NCBI GenBank assembly: GCA_029553165.1
Contig: JAKPCT010000291.1
Location: 1 to 64,000, forward strand
Direction of reading: 5' to 3'
Source of the DNA: Bacillota bacterium
GTDB lineage: Bacteria; Bacillota; UBA4882; UBA8346
Length of the DNA stretch: 64,000 nucleotides
Position numbers and translations under genes: made by a program. Each line of letters opens with the position of its first letter. Within the stretch, counting starts at the first letter, position 1. Shown piece after piece: positions 50,059 through 58,289 of this stretch. A model generated the notes under the pieces. That model saw nothing but the letters and a program-made list of their open reading frames with translations. It was not told the DNA's origin and did not search any database.

Positions 50059-51918
50059 ATGCCATCAAAGAAGAGGAGTAAAAAAAGGGCTAAACCGCGA
50101 CGGAAAATTCCCCGCTTTTTTTTGGGATTAATATTATTAGCGGGGTTGGTATTATTATGCTTAGTCTTTTTTAATCCGTGGGTTTGGCGATTGGATTTGC
50201 GGGGAGCGTTGGAGCAGAGTAAAGTTGCTTCTACCGTTTATGACCGCGAAGGAGCAGCAATCGCAACACTGTATGGAAAACCTCGGTTGTGGATTAAGAT
50301 TGATCAGATTCCGGTTAAGTTACGCGAAGCGTTTATTGCTACTGAAGATGCACGTTTTTATCAACATAAGGGGATTGATATCCGGGGGATTACCCGGGCG
50401 CTTTACCATGATCTTCGGACACGAAGTAAACTCCAAGGTGGAAGCACAATAACACAGCAGTTGGTTAAGAATATTTTTTTCACCAATGAAAAAGACTTTC
50501 TGCGGAAGATTTTAGAGATGTCTTATGCAATCAGAGTTGAACAACAGTATTCCAAAGATCAGATATTAGAGTTTTATCTCAATAGTATTTATTTGGGGCA
50601 TGGGACCTGGGGGATCGCGGCTGCTGCAGAGGTTTATTTTGGAAAACCGGTTACCAAGTTATCAATTGCTGAAGGCGCATTAATAGCGGCATTAGCTAAA
50701 AGTCCCGAATATTATTCGCCGTTTCGCAATTATCAGGCCGGGCTCAAACGGCGCAATTTGGTTTTAAAACTGATGTGGCAGTATGGTTATTTGACTGAAG
50801 CCGAATACCGTGACAGTGTTAATGAACCGTTAGAAATTCTTGACCGTCCGGGGACTGCGTATGTTGGCGCTTATTTTGTTGACTATGTATTAGACGTATT
50901 ACGGGCGCAGACTTCATTTGATGAAAATTATTTACGTTCGGCCGGTTTAAAAATTTATACAACAATGGACCGTGAGATCCAGAAAGCGGCGGAACAGGCA
51001 TTGCTTGAATTGCCGGAAGACGGTGCTGATCAGTGGGGGATACTGCAACCACAAGGAGCTTTGGTAGCAATTAATGCTCAAAATGGCGGATTGTTAGCGA
51101 TTGTGGGCGGGAGACGCTACTCTGCCGCCCAGATTAACCGGAGTTATAAATTACTGCGGCAGCCGGGTTCAGCAATTAAACCATTTGTCTTTGCAGCCGC
51201 TTTGGAAGAAGGGTATAGTCCGGACTCAGAACTGTCAGATCAGCCCTTAGAACTTGAAGTTGCCGGAAAGATTTGGCGCCCCCAAAACTATGATAACAAA
51301 TATCGGGGATTGATCACACTTCGTAGAGCATTAGAAGAATCAGTCAATACGGTTGCAATTCAGTTGGTCCAAAATATTGGGATTGGTCGGGTAATGGAAC
51401 AGATGAAACGCATGGGAATCACCAACTTGGTAGAGACCGGAACCAAAAATGATCATAGTTTAGCTCCTTTAGCTTTGGGAGGATTAACTAAAGGGGTTAA
51501 TTTATTGGAATTAACTGCTTCATATAGTCCATTTGCGAATCAGGGGGTATATTCGGAACCATTTGGGATAACCAGGGTTTATGATGGTTCAGGGAGACTG
51601 ATTTTTCAGGCCGGGCCACGGCAACGACAGGTAATTAGCCCGGAAATCGCTGTGGCGATGACTTCGATCATGGAAGGAGTGATTACCAGAGGGACCGGAT
51701 TGCGGGCCCGGATCGCAGAAAAACAGGCTGCAGGGAAGACCGGAACTACTAACCGGAATACGAATGCTTGGTTCATTGGTTACACCGATACCGTGTTGGC
51801 AGGGGTATGGCTTGGAAATGATCAAGCCGGAAAACCGTTACAGGCTAAAGGAGTACCGTTGGGAAGCGGAACAGCTGCGGCAATCTGGGGTGAATTTTTG
51901 CGTCGAGTTGAAAGATAG
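50059..51918 (+). CDS. Class A penicillin-binding protein, second of three
   Basis: A 619-residue bifunctional glycosyltransferase/transpeptidase. A strongly basic cytoplasmic start (PSKKRSKKRAKPRRK) and TM helix (about 20-40) precede EDARFYQHKGIDIRG and GGSTITQQLVKN. The transpeptidase has RQPGSAIKPFVFA (active Ser), SVNTVAI and AGKTGTTNRNTNAWF. It ends soon after the penicillin-binding domain without the Cys tail of the first PBP. GGGAGGGG precedes the ATG. Its last 74 bases overlap the convergent flippase gene. Close in layout to the third PBP at 58.3 kb. Confidence 0.95.
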   Translation: MPSKKRSKKRAKPRRKIPRFFLGLILLAGLVLLCLVFFNPWVWRLDLRGALEQSKVASTVYDREGAAIATLYGKPRLWIKIDQIPVKLREAFIATEDARFYQHKGIDIRGITRALYHDLRTRSKLQGGSTITQQLVKNIFFTNEKDFLRKILEMSYAIRVEQQYSKDQILEFYLNSIYLGHGTWGIAAAAEVYFGKPVTKLSIAEGALIAALAKSPEYYSPFRNYQAGLKRRNLVLKLMWQYGYLTEAEYRDSVNEPLEILDRPGTAYVGAYFVDYVLDVLRAQTSFDENYLRSAGLKIYTTMDREIQKAAEQALLELPEDGADQWGILQPQGALVAINAQNGGLLAIVGGRRYSAAQINRSYKLLRQPGSAIKPFVFAAALEEGYSPDSELSDQPLELEVAGKIWRPQNYDNKYRGLITLRRALEESVNTVAIQLVQNIGIGRVMEQMKRMGITNLVETGTKNDHSLAPLALGGLTKGVNLLELTASYSPFANQGVYSEPFGITRVYDGSGRLIFQAGPRQRQVISPEIAVAMTSIMEGVITRGTGLRARIAEKQAAGKTGTTNRNTNAWFIGYTDTVLAGVWLGNDQAGKPLQAKGVPLGSGTAAAIWGEFLRRVER

Positions 51919-53209
51919 AACTGATCTTGGCAAAACTGGCCAAAAAGATGAAAATTTGAGTTACTGTTATTGACCATGCCGCTCCGTTAATCCCAAGTGG
52001 TTTGATTAAAATAAAGAAAAGCATGGTCTTTAAGCCGATCCCCCATAAACTTAACATCAGAATTATACTGCTGGAACCGGCTGCGCTTAAAATAGTTAAA
52101 TTTAGAATTGCGATTCCGGCAAAGGGAAGGCCGATCACCAACAGACGAATCAGATCGACACTGGAGACATTGCCATAGAGAAATAATGCCAATGGTCTGG
52201 CATTCCAAAAGATTAAAAAAAATCCGGTGAGACAGATGCAGATTGCTGCTAAATAATAACGCTGAATCTTCTTTTGAAAAACGGATGAAAGATTAGTTTG
52301 TGCTGCGGAACTGACTTGGGGTGATAACACTGAAGCTAACGGAAGCATAAAGATCAACGGGAAGAAAGCTACCGGTGCTGCCATCCCGTTTAATACTCCA
52401 AAGATGTTGGTGCTTTGTGACAAGGTATAACCATTACTGATTAATAATTTAGGGACTAAAGATGCTTCGCTGGCAGCGCTGATTGAGACCACAATTTGAT
52501 TTAACAGTAATGGCCAGGCATAGTTAAAGATTGCCAATCGGGGAATGTTTTCGATATTAGAGGTATTAATGGGAATTGAATGTTTATATTTATTGAAATA
52601 ATAGACTGTGAGAAAGCAGACAATTTCGCCAACGGTTAACCCAATCATCGGAATGGCGGATGATTCCAATTTAATAACTGGAAACAGAAACATCAATAAC
52701 AGGCAAGCAGTAGTGATCTCGGAGATCTGCTCGGTAATTTCGGATAACGCCGTAGGCGCCATTAAAGAAAAACCCTGAAAGTAACTGCGGTAAATTGCCG
52801 AAAGAGCCGAAAATGGTATGGCAATACAAATGATTAATAACGAGAATTTAACTCTGGGATCCGCAAAGACATACTTCCCCAGTAATGGCGCGGAGAGAAA
52901 CAGTAAAATACTGCTGATTAATGAAGTAATAATAACTGTTTTGACAGACCAAATTTTTAATTGGTTGATTTTGTTAAATTCTTTCTTTTCGAGATATTCG
53001 GCAACCCATTTGGTAATTGCCATTGGCAATCCAATAGTTGCTAAACCGCTTAACAACCGGTAAACCGGGTATGCCATCTGAAAAACCCCTAATCCGTCAG
53101 CTCCGATTTTACGGGCCAGCCAAATCCGATAAACTGTCCCCATAAAATGGATTGCCAGTCCCGAACCTAGCAGATAGAAGAAGTTTAACAAATTTGGTCT
53201 TGATTTCAT
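51845..53209 (-). CDS. SpoVB-like polysaccharide flippase, second copy
   Basis: About 454 residues with about twelve to fourteen TM helices of the MVF/polysaccharide-export family. The opening LNFFYLLGSGLAIHFMGTVYRIW and GADGLGVFQMAYPVYRLLSGLATIG (read in parts) match YabM/SpoVB proteins, including the flippase at 39.2 kb. The ATG at 53209 follows GGGGGATC; the 53272 start gives an unlikely hydrophilic extension. Its 3' end runs 74 bases into the convergent PBP gene. It could serve the cortex or the vegetative wall with the adjacent PBP. Confidence 0.87.
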   Translation of the reverse strand: MKSRPNLLNFFYLLGSGLAIHFMGTVYRIWLARKIGADGLGVFQMAYPVYRLLSGLATIGLPMAITKWVAEYLEKKEFNKINQLKIWSVKTVIITSLISSILLFLSAPLLGKYVFADPRVKFSLLIICIAIPFSALSAIYRSYFQGFSLMAPTALSEITEQISEITTACLLLMFLFPVIKLESSAIPMIGLTVGEIVCFLTVYYFNKYKHSIPINTSNIENIPRLAIFNYAWPLLLNQIVVSISAASEASLVPKLLISNGYTLSQSTNIFGVLNGMAAPVAFFPLIFMLPLASVLSPQVSSAAQTNLSSVFQKKIQRYYLAAICICLTGFFLIFWNARPLALFLYGNVSSVDLIRLLVIGLPFAGIAILNLTILSAAGSSSIILMLSLWGIGLKTMLFFILIKPLGINGAAWSITVTQIFIFLASFAKISSIFQLDAKIHPRLPQLFRFPTVLL

Positions 53210-53345
53210 ACCGATCCCCCGCTTGAATTGTCGTGTAGTAAACTCTATGTAACAGGCCCAAGAATATACCAATTAATCGGTTGCCGGTAATCAATCACGC
53301 TGTCTGGGCTAAATGCATAAGATGCATCAAAAAGGAGTGAGTTCA

Positions 53346-54347
53346 ATGCGGCGAGTGTTAATTGGTGTATTATTATCGCTGGTTATTTTGACTGGTGTAT
53401 CGTGTTCAAAAGAGACTTCCGGGGTTACCAGTATTAAGTTGTCGGAGGTTGTGCGGTCGGTTTTTTACGCCCCGCAGTATGTAGCGATCAGTCAAGGCTT
53501 TTTTGAAGAGGAAGGTTTAAAGATTGAGCTCTCAACGGCTTGGGGCGCTGACAAAGGGGCGGCGGCGCTGGTGTCAGGAAGTGTGGATATTGGATTTTTC
53601 GGGCCGGAAGCGGCGGTCTATGTTTATAACCAAGGGGCGGAAGATTATCTGGTGGCTTTTGCGCAGTTGACTAAAGGCGATGGTTCCTTCTTCATGGCGC
53701 GTCAACCGATGCCGGATTTCAAATGGGAAGCTGTTAAAAATAAAGTGATTATCGGCAGTCGTCCCGGAGGCGTCCCCCAAATGCTTCTGGAACATGTCCT
53801 GCGAAAAAACAATATCAAACCCGGGGTTGATGTTAATATAATTCAGAATATTCAGTTTACGGCCACTGCCGGTGCTTTTAAAAGCGGGACCGGCGACTTT
53901 ATTCAACTGTTTGAGCCAACTGTATCGGCACTGGAAAAAGAGGGAGTCGGCTATGTTGTCGCTTCATTTCGGGTTGAAGGCGGAGTTATTCCCTATACGG
54001 CTTATCATGCCCGTAAAAATTATCTCAAAAAGAATCCCGAAATAATTCAACGGTTTACCAATGCAATTTACCGGGGGCAGATCTGGGTTCAAAACCATAG
54101 TTCCGAAGAGATCGCGGAGGCAATCGAAGAGTTTTTCCCGGATATTGAAGCGGACATCTTATTGATGGCGATTCGACGTTATAAAGCTCAGGATACCTGG
54201 TCGCAAAACCCTATTATGACCAATACGGCGTTCAATCATTTGCAGACCATCATTCAGGAAGCCGGTGAACTTAGCAAGTTGGTTCCATACGAAAAGATGG
54301 TTGAAACCAAGTTTGCAATTCAGGCAATTAAAGATGTCAGTGAATAG
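53346..54347 (+). CDS. ABC importer substrate-binding lipoprotein (NMT1/SsuA-like)
   Basis: About 333 residues with a lipoprotein signal ending LTGVSC. The NMT1/THI5-like fold shows VVRSVFYAPQYVAISQGFFEEEGL, GAAALVSGSVDIGFFGPEAAV and FIQLFEPTVSALEKEGVG, read in parts. Relatives bind nitrate, sulfonates, taurine or pyrimidine precursors of thiamine. The ligand cannot be told by eye. AAGGAG is eight bases before the ATG at 53346. The ATPase and permease follow at once, giving a full importer. Confidence 0.9.
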   Translation: MRRVLIGVLLSLVILTGVSCSKETSGVTSIKLSEVVRSVFYAPQYVAISQGFFEEEGLKIELSTAWGADKGAAALVSGSVDIGFFGPEAAVYVYNQGAEDYLVAFAQLTKGDGSFFMARQPMPDFKWEAVKNKVIIGSRPGGVPQMLLEHVLRKNNIKPGVDVNIIQNIQFTATAGAFKSGTGDFIQLFEPTVSALEKEGVGYVVASFRVEGGVIPYTAYHARKNYLKKNPEIIQRFTNAIYRGQIWVQNHSSEEIAEAIEEFFPDIEADILLMAIRRYKAQDTWSQNPIMTNTAFNHLQTIIQEAGELSKLVPYEKMVETKFAIQAIKDVSE

Positions 54348-54362
54348 TGGTAGGGAACAACC

Positions 54363-55139
54363 ATGAATAAGGTCGAATTGAAGGATGTCGGTTTAAAATA
54401 TGTGAATAAAAGTGGTGAAATAGTTGCCTTATCTGATGTTAACCTCCAGATTCAACCGGAAGAATTCATCTCCATTTTAGGACCCAGTGGTTGTGGTAAA
54501 AGTACCATCCTCTCATTAATTGCGGGGATGCTTCTCCCGACGCAGGGAGTTGTCAGAATTGATGGTCAGGAGGTTAAAGGTGTCTCGCTAAAAGTAGGAT
54601 ATATGCTGCAACATGACCACTTATTTGAATGGAGGACCATTCGGGCAAATGCGATGCTTGGTCTGGAAGTAAGGAAGAAAGCCGATCAACAGCACCGGGA
54701 GTTTGTAGATGAGTTGTTGATCCGCTATGGATTAAAAGACTTTTTAAATAAATATCCTTCCGAACTATCGGGTGGAATGAGGCAGAGAGCGGCACTTGTC
54801 CGCACCCTGGCTTTGGAACCGGAGATAGTGTTGTTAGATGAACCGTTTTCGGCTTTGGACTACCAGACCAGACTGGCATTGGAAGAGGAAGTTGCTACGA
54901 TTTTAAAACGGGAGAAGAAAACAGTGATTCAGGTTACCCATGATCTTGCCGAAGCAATTGCGATGTCCGATCGGGTTATCATCTTAACCCCCCGGTCCGG
55001 AACGGTTAAATCGGAATACTTGATTGATCTTACCGGGAAGAACGGCTCACCATTTGCTGCCAGGCAGGCTCCGGAGTTTCGGGATTATTTTAAACAAATC
55101 TGGAATGAGTTGGAGGTAAGCCATGAAGCTGCAATGTAA
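54363..55139 (+). CDS. ABC importer ATPase (SsuB/TauB-like)
   Basis: A 258-residue cytoplasmic ATPase. Walker A is GPSGCGKST, the Q loop is YMLQHDHLFEWRT, the signature is LSGGMRQRAALVRTL, Walker B is VLLDEPFSALD and the switch His is in QVTHDLAEA. It is of the SsuB/TauB/NrtD type, which fits the NMT1-like binding protein upstream. Its end overlaps the permease start by 17 bases, with GGAGG of the permease inside its last codons. Confidence 0.92.
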   Translation: MNKVELKDVGLKYVNKSGEIVALSDVNLQIQPEEFISILGPSGCGKSTILSLIAGMLLPTQGVVRIDGQEVKGVSLKVGYMLQHDHLFEWRTIRANAMLGLEVRKKADQQHREFVDELLIRYGLKDFLNKYPSELSGGMRQRAALVRTLALEPEIVLLDEPFSALDYQTRLALEEEVATILKREKKTVIQVTHDLAEAIAMSDRVIILTPRSGTVKSEYLIDLTGKNGSPFAARQAPEFRDYFKQIWNELEVSHEAAM

Positions 55140-55974
55140 TCAAGATAATATTACTAAATGGCAGCGCTGGTTACGACGAGGTGCGGTTTCAGAGACTCAT
55201 GGCTGTTATCTGGAGCAGGTTCGCAAACAAGAATTATTAATCGCTACTTATCAGGTTTTGATCTGTCTGTTCTTGATCGTGTTTTGGGAGATTGGGGCTG
55301 CCTTCAAATGGATTGATCCGTTTATAACGAGTCAACCCACCAAGGTTTTTACCACCATTGTCAACTTGTTTAATTCCGGGAAGCTCTTTATTCACATTGG
55401 AACTACAGTCGGTGAAACGACAATCGGGTTTGTCCTGGGGACATTGGGAGGAACCTTGATTGCAATCCTGTTATGGTGGTCAAAAACGGTAGCTTCAATC
55501 CTCGATCCATATATTGTTTTGTTAAACAGCATCCCGAAGGTGGCGTTGGGACCGGTCTTTATTGTATGGCTGGGCAGTGGTACCGTGGCGATAGTTGCAA
55601 TGGCGTTAGCAATCTCGATCATTGTAACCATTATGATGGTTTTAAATGGTTTTAACGAGGTCGATCCGGATAAGATCAAACTGCTCCAGAGTTTCGGAGC
55701 AACCAGAATGCAAATATTAACCAAGGTTACTCTGCCGGCGACGGTACCAACAATAATTGCCGCCTTAAAAGTCAATTTAGGACTGTCATTGGTTGGCACG
55801 ATTGTCGGTGAATTTTTGGTCTCTAAAGAAGGACTGGGGTACCTGATTGTCTATGGCGGGCAAGTTTTCAATATGAGCTTGGTAATGGCCAGTATGCTAA
55901 TATTATGCGTTGTAGCGGTAGTCCTTTATTATGCGGTTGCGATCTTGGAAAACCGGGTTGTCAGGTGGAAATGA
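55123..55974 (+). CDS. ABC importer permease (SsuC/TauC-like)
   Basis: A 283-residue membrane protein with about six helices after a hydrophilic start of about 40 residues. The coupling motif that meets the ATPase is near LLQSFGATRMQILTKVTLPATVP, the EAA loop, read in parts. VGTIVGEFLVSKEGLGYLIV near the end is also typical of SsuC/TauC permeases. It completes the importer and is followed by a terminator. No metabolic gene in the operon hints at the substrate. Confidence 0.92.
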   Translation: MKLQCNQDNITKWQRWLRRGAVSETHGCYLEQVRKQELLIATYQVLICLFLIVFWEIGAAFKWIDPFITSQPTKVFTTIVNLFNSGKLFIHIGTTVGETTIGFVLGTLGGTLIAILLWWSKTVASILDPYIVLLNSIPKVALGPVFIVWLGSGTVAIVAMALAISIIVTIMMVLNGFNEVDPDKIKLLQSFGATRMQILTKVTLPATVPTIIAALKVNLGLSLVGTIVGEFLVSKEGLGYLIVYGGQVFNMSLVMASMLILCVVAVVLYYAVAILENRVVRWK

Positions 55975-56013
55975 CCAATTTATTGGTGCAATAATGCACT
56001 TAAGATTGAACTG

Positions 56014-56050
56014 AAAGCCTTGAAGTAATTTAATTATTTCAAGGCTTTTT
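56014..56050. terminator. Terminator of the ABC importer operon
   Basis: AAAGCCTTGAA (56014-56024) pairs perfectly with TTCAAGGCTTT (56038-56048), with T run after and A run before. Confidence 0.92.
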
Positions 56051-56092
56051 GTATGTGATATTTTTTGCGGTCAACTATTGCAATTGTTTAAC

Positions 56093-56121
56093 TTGACAGT
56101 AATTATTTGCATTGATATAAT
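56093..56121 (+). promoter_or_regulatory. Consensus sigma-A promoter before the truncated lipoprotein
   Basis: Perfect TTGACA (56093-56098), a 17-base spacer and a perfect TATAAT (56116-56121) with a TG one base before the -10 box. This is the closest match to consensus in the window and predicts strong expression. Confidence 0.9.
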
Positions 56122-56198
56122 GAATTTAACAAATTAGCAATAACTAATTAATTTAGAGCCGACACGAATAAAGTAGTTAGTTATAGGAGGAAGGAAAT

Positions 56199-56714
56199 AT
56201 GAAAAGAATAATCCCAATAAGTTTAATGGCACTGTTAATCATTGCATTAACTGTCGCTGGTTGTGGTGGAGGAGGCGGCAAAGGCGGAAAGAAAGGAAGT
56301 ATTGATGTCTATGTGGCGGGTTATGAGTATAATGGGAGCGGATGCGTCGCCAAATATTGGAAAAACAGTCATGGAGTGCCTCTTTCTGGTGAGACTGACT
56401 ATACATGTGCCACTTCAATTTATGTTTCAGGCAATGATGTTTATGTGGCAGGGTGTGAGGGAATTGTGACAGGACGTGACATCAATAATGTCGCTAAATA
56501 TTGGAAGAAAGGTCAGGAAGAGCCTCTTACTAATGGTGAACAAACTGCCGAAGCCCGTTCAATCTATGTAGTAGGCAATGATGTTTATGTGGCAGGGTAT
56601 GAGAATAATGGAACAAAAAACGTTGCCAAATATTGGAAGAACGGACAGGCTGAAGCATTAAGCGATGGGACAAACGATGCATTTGCAACTGGTATTTTTG
56701 TTGTTAACCGTTAA
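56199..56714 (+). CDS. Repeat lipoprotein, truncated at its 3' end
   Basis: 171 residues with a lipoprotein signal ending TVAGC and a Gly-rich linker. The body has three copies of a unit of about 45 residues with DVYVAGYE, VAKYWKNGQ and SIYVVGNDVYV. A fourth unit stops after ATGIFVVN, one residue before the TAA. The repeats resemble beta-propeller blades of a surface protein. The break falls at a transposase remnant read from the other strand, so the gene was probably longer. AGGAGG precedes the ATG. Confidence 0.75.
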   Translation: MKRIIPISLMALLIIALTVAGCGGGGGKGGKKGSIDVYVAGYEYNGSGCVAKYWKNSHGVPLSGETDYTCATSIYVSGNDVYVAGCEGIVTGRDINNVAKYWKKGQEEPLTNGEQTAEARSIYVVGNDVYVAGYENNGTKNVAKYWKNGQAEALSDGTNDAFATGIFVVNR

Positions 56715-56956
56715 ACAAAATGTAAAAGCCACATAAAATTAATATCTCTTCGACATGCTGTTTCAATTTTTCGGCTGGAATAAATATTGTTCATGTAAGC
56801 GTATGTTAATACTATAAACAAGATTTTGGGCTCGACTGCTGATTTTCTTCCCTTGGAAGAGTACGCCTTGTTTAACTTTTCGTAATTTAATGGAAGAATT
56901 AATTGATACTTTCCATTAAATCCAGTATAATTTTTATTGTATAATTTGTTTCTCAT
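56711..56956 (-). pseudogene. N-terminal fragment of an IS1182-type transposase
   Basis: 81 residues. TGFNGKYQLILPLNYEKL and LTYAYMNNIYSSRKIETACR followed by NFMWLL match the N-terminal helical domain of IS1182/IS5-like transposases (transposase InsH N-terminal type). Sequence homology ends right after NFMWLL, with HFV and a stop, so the DDE catalytic domain is absent. The fragment cannot transpose. It lies tail to tail with the truncated repeat lipoprotein. Confidence 0.75.
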
Positions 56957-57044
56957 AACTCAATTATACAGTTTTTGCAGGCTCTTTGGAGCCTGCAATT
57001 TCTTCTTGTTGTAAAAAATGGGGGCTGCATTTTGCAACACCCCC
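56711..57044 (-). mobile_element. Remnant of an IS1182-like insertion sequence
   Basis: The left part of an insertion sequence. The transposase frame covers 56711-56956 on the minus strand. Beyond its start are a perfect hairpin, TTGCAGGCTC (56975-56984) with GAGCCTGCAA (56989-56998), and a GGGGG/CCCCC inverted structure (57020-57044), which I take as the probable element end. The right part is missing and the remaining sequence abuts the truncated lipoprotein gene. The family is judged from the transposase N-terminus. Confidence 0.55.
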
Positions 57045-57104
57045 TTTTTGTGATATTTGTAACTTTGACAATAAATTTGAAAATAATATATACCGATGAG
57101 GATC

Positions 57105-57308
57105 TCACTTGAAGCGAGTGAGGTCCAAGATCCCAACACCGCGGTATTTGTCGTTGGACAGTTCCCAGCCAATTCCACTCTCTTTTAGGACGTTGAAGAT
57201 GTGGTAGTTGACCCGTTCCAGGGCTTCAGCATTGGAGACGTTCTCATCAATTTCTTCTTCAGGGATGTCAATCATCATTACTTTGTTGATGGTTATTTTT
57301 GTTTTCAT
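57105..57308 (-). CDS. Small conserved-looking protein of unknown function
   Basis: A 67-residue soluble protein, MKTKITINKVMMIDIPEEE at the start, then an acidic stretch and ALERVNYHIFNVLKESGIG. AAGGAG lies eight bases before the ATG at 57308, within the end of the upstream gene, and its first bases overlap that gene by 41 bases. I do not recognise it. It forms a two-gene unit with the membrane protein at 57268-57567. A bidirectional hairpin at 57020-57044 may end the transcript. Confidence 0.55.
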   Translation of the reverse strand: MKTKITINKVMMIDIPEEEIDENVSNAEALERVNYHIFNVLKESGIGWELSNDKYRGVGILDLTRFK

Positions 57309-57567
57309 GCCGCTCTCTCCTTTTCTCAATAATATAATAAACACCATGAACAATTAACATCTCAACCGTCGCGATCACTAGCATTACAAACATCGGCCAC
57401 ATGAGCATAATTCGGTTCTCCGGCCGGGCGGCAACCGCATAGCCGTATGCAGGTGGATAACAAAGCAGAATCAGGAGGAAAAAATAACCGATATATTTAA
57501 GTAGCTCCTTCTGTTCTTCTTTCATATTGCCGATGCTTTTGAGGAGCTTTTTAAGCCCTTCTTTCAT
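57268..57567 (-). CDS. Two-helix membrane protein of unknown function
   Basis: About 99 residues: a Lys/Glu-rich amphipathic start (MKEGLKKLLKSIGNMKEEQKE in parts), a TM helix (about 27-44), a short loop, a second TM helix (about 52-75), and a very basic, Asn/Gln/His-rich tail (EKRRERHENKNNHQQ). The start is uncertain; ATG codons at 57525 and 57567 are both possible and neither has a strong ribosome site. The overlap with the following small gene suggests coupling. Family not recognised. Confidence 0.5.
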   Translation of the reverse strand: MKEGLKKLLKSIGNMKEEQKELLKYIGYFFLLILLCYPPAYGYAVAARPENRIMLMWPMFVMLVIATVEMLIVHGVYYIIEKRRERHENKNNHQQSNDD

Positions 57568-57780
57568 CTTAGAGTACCTGTCCAAAAGAAGTTTTAATAG
57601 CAAAAATAACCGTGAATGACATGATATACCACCTCAGCAAATTATTATAACATATTCTGCCAAAAAATAAAGAAAAATTTCCAAGTAAATATCTTATGTA
57701 AATTTTGCCTATGGTGTCGGATGAGAATTAATAGTAAAATGATTTTGAGCGGTAAGCACAACAAGTAAGGGAGATTATTT

Positions 57781-58206
57781 ATGGGTCAGGTACGTCAAAG
57801 GAAAGTCTATTTGGGATTGACAGTAGCGGTAGTGATCTTGGGGTTATTATCCCGATACATTCCAATTGGATTATAATTTGCTTGGGTGCGATTATATTTG
57901 GGCGATGTATTATGGGGGATGATGGTTTTTTTAATATTGGGAACAATATTTAAATCTTTAACAACTGTAAGGCTTGCAGTCAGCGCTGGTATTCTGGCAA
58001 CGCTGATAGAGTTAAGTCAGTTAATCCGGAATCCTTGGCTTAATGCTTTACGTCAGAATAAAATTGGAGGATTACTGCTGGGACGAGGATTTTTATGGAG
58101 TGATTTACTTTGTTACATAATCGGGATCGGTGTTGCGATTATTATCGAAATCGGGATAAGTAATCGTAAAGTTAATGCTATTATTACCAAACTATTCCGG
58201 GAATGA
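57781..58206 (+). pseudogene. DUF2809 membrane protein gene with an in-frame stop
   Basis: The frame starts at ATG 57781 behind AAGGGA and runs MGQVRQRKVYLGLTVAVVIL, LLSRYIPIGL, then meets TAA at 57874-57876. It continues in the same frame as FAWVRLYLGDVLWGMMVFLI, IELSQLIRNPWLNALRQNK and FLWSDLLCYIIGIG, all marks of DUF2809. Joined, it is about 141 residues, the normal family length. The second half could restart at GTG 57886, but there is no ribosome site there. One base change, TAA from CAA, GAA or AAA, would cause this. Confidence 0.72.
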
Positions 58207-58289
58207 CAGTTAATCTGACTGGTAAAGCCGTTCAAATTATGATACGTTTAGATTGGAATTGATCTACTTTGTAATATGGAGATGATCGA

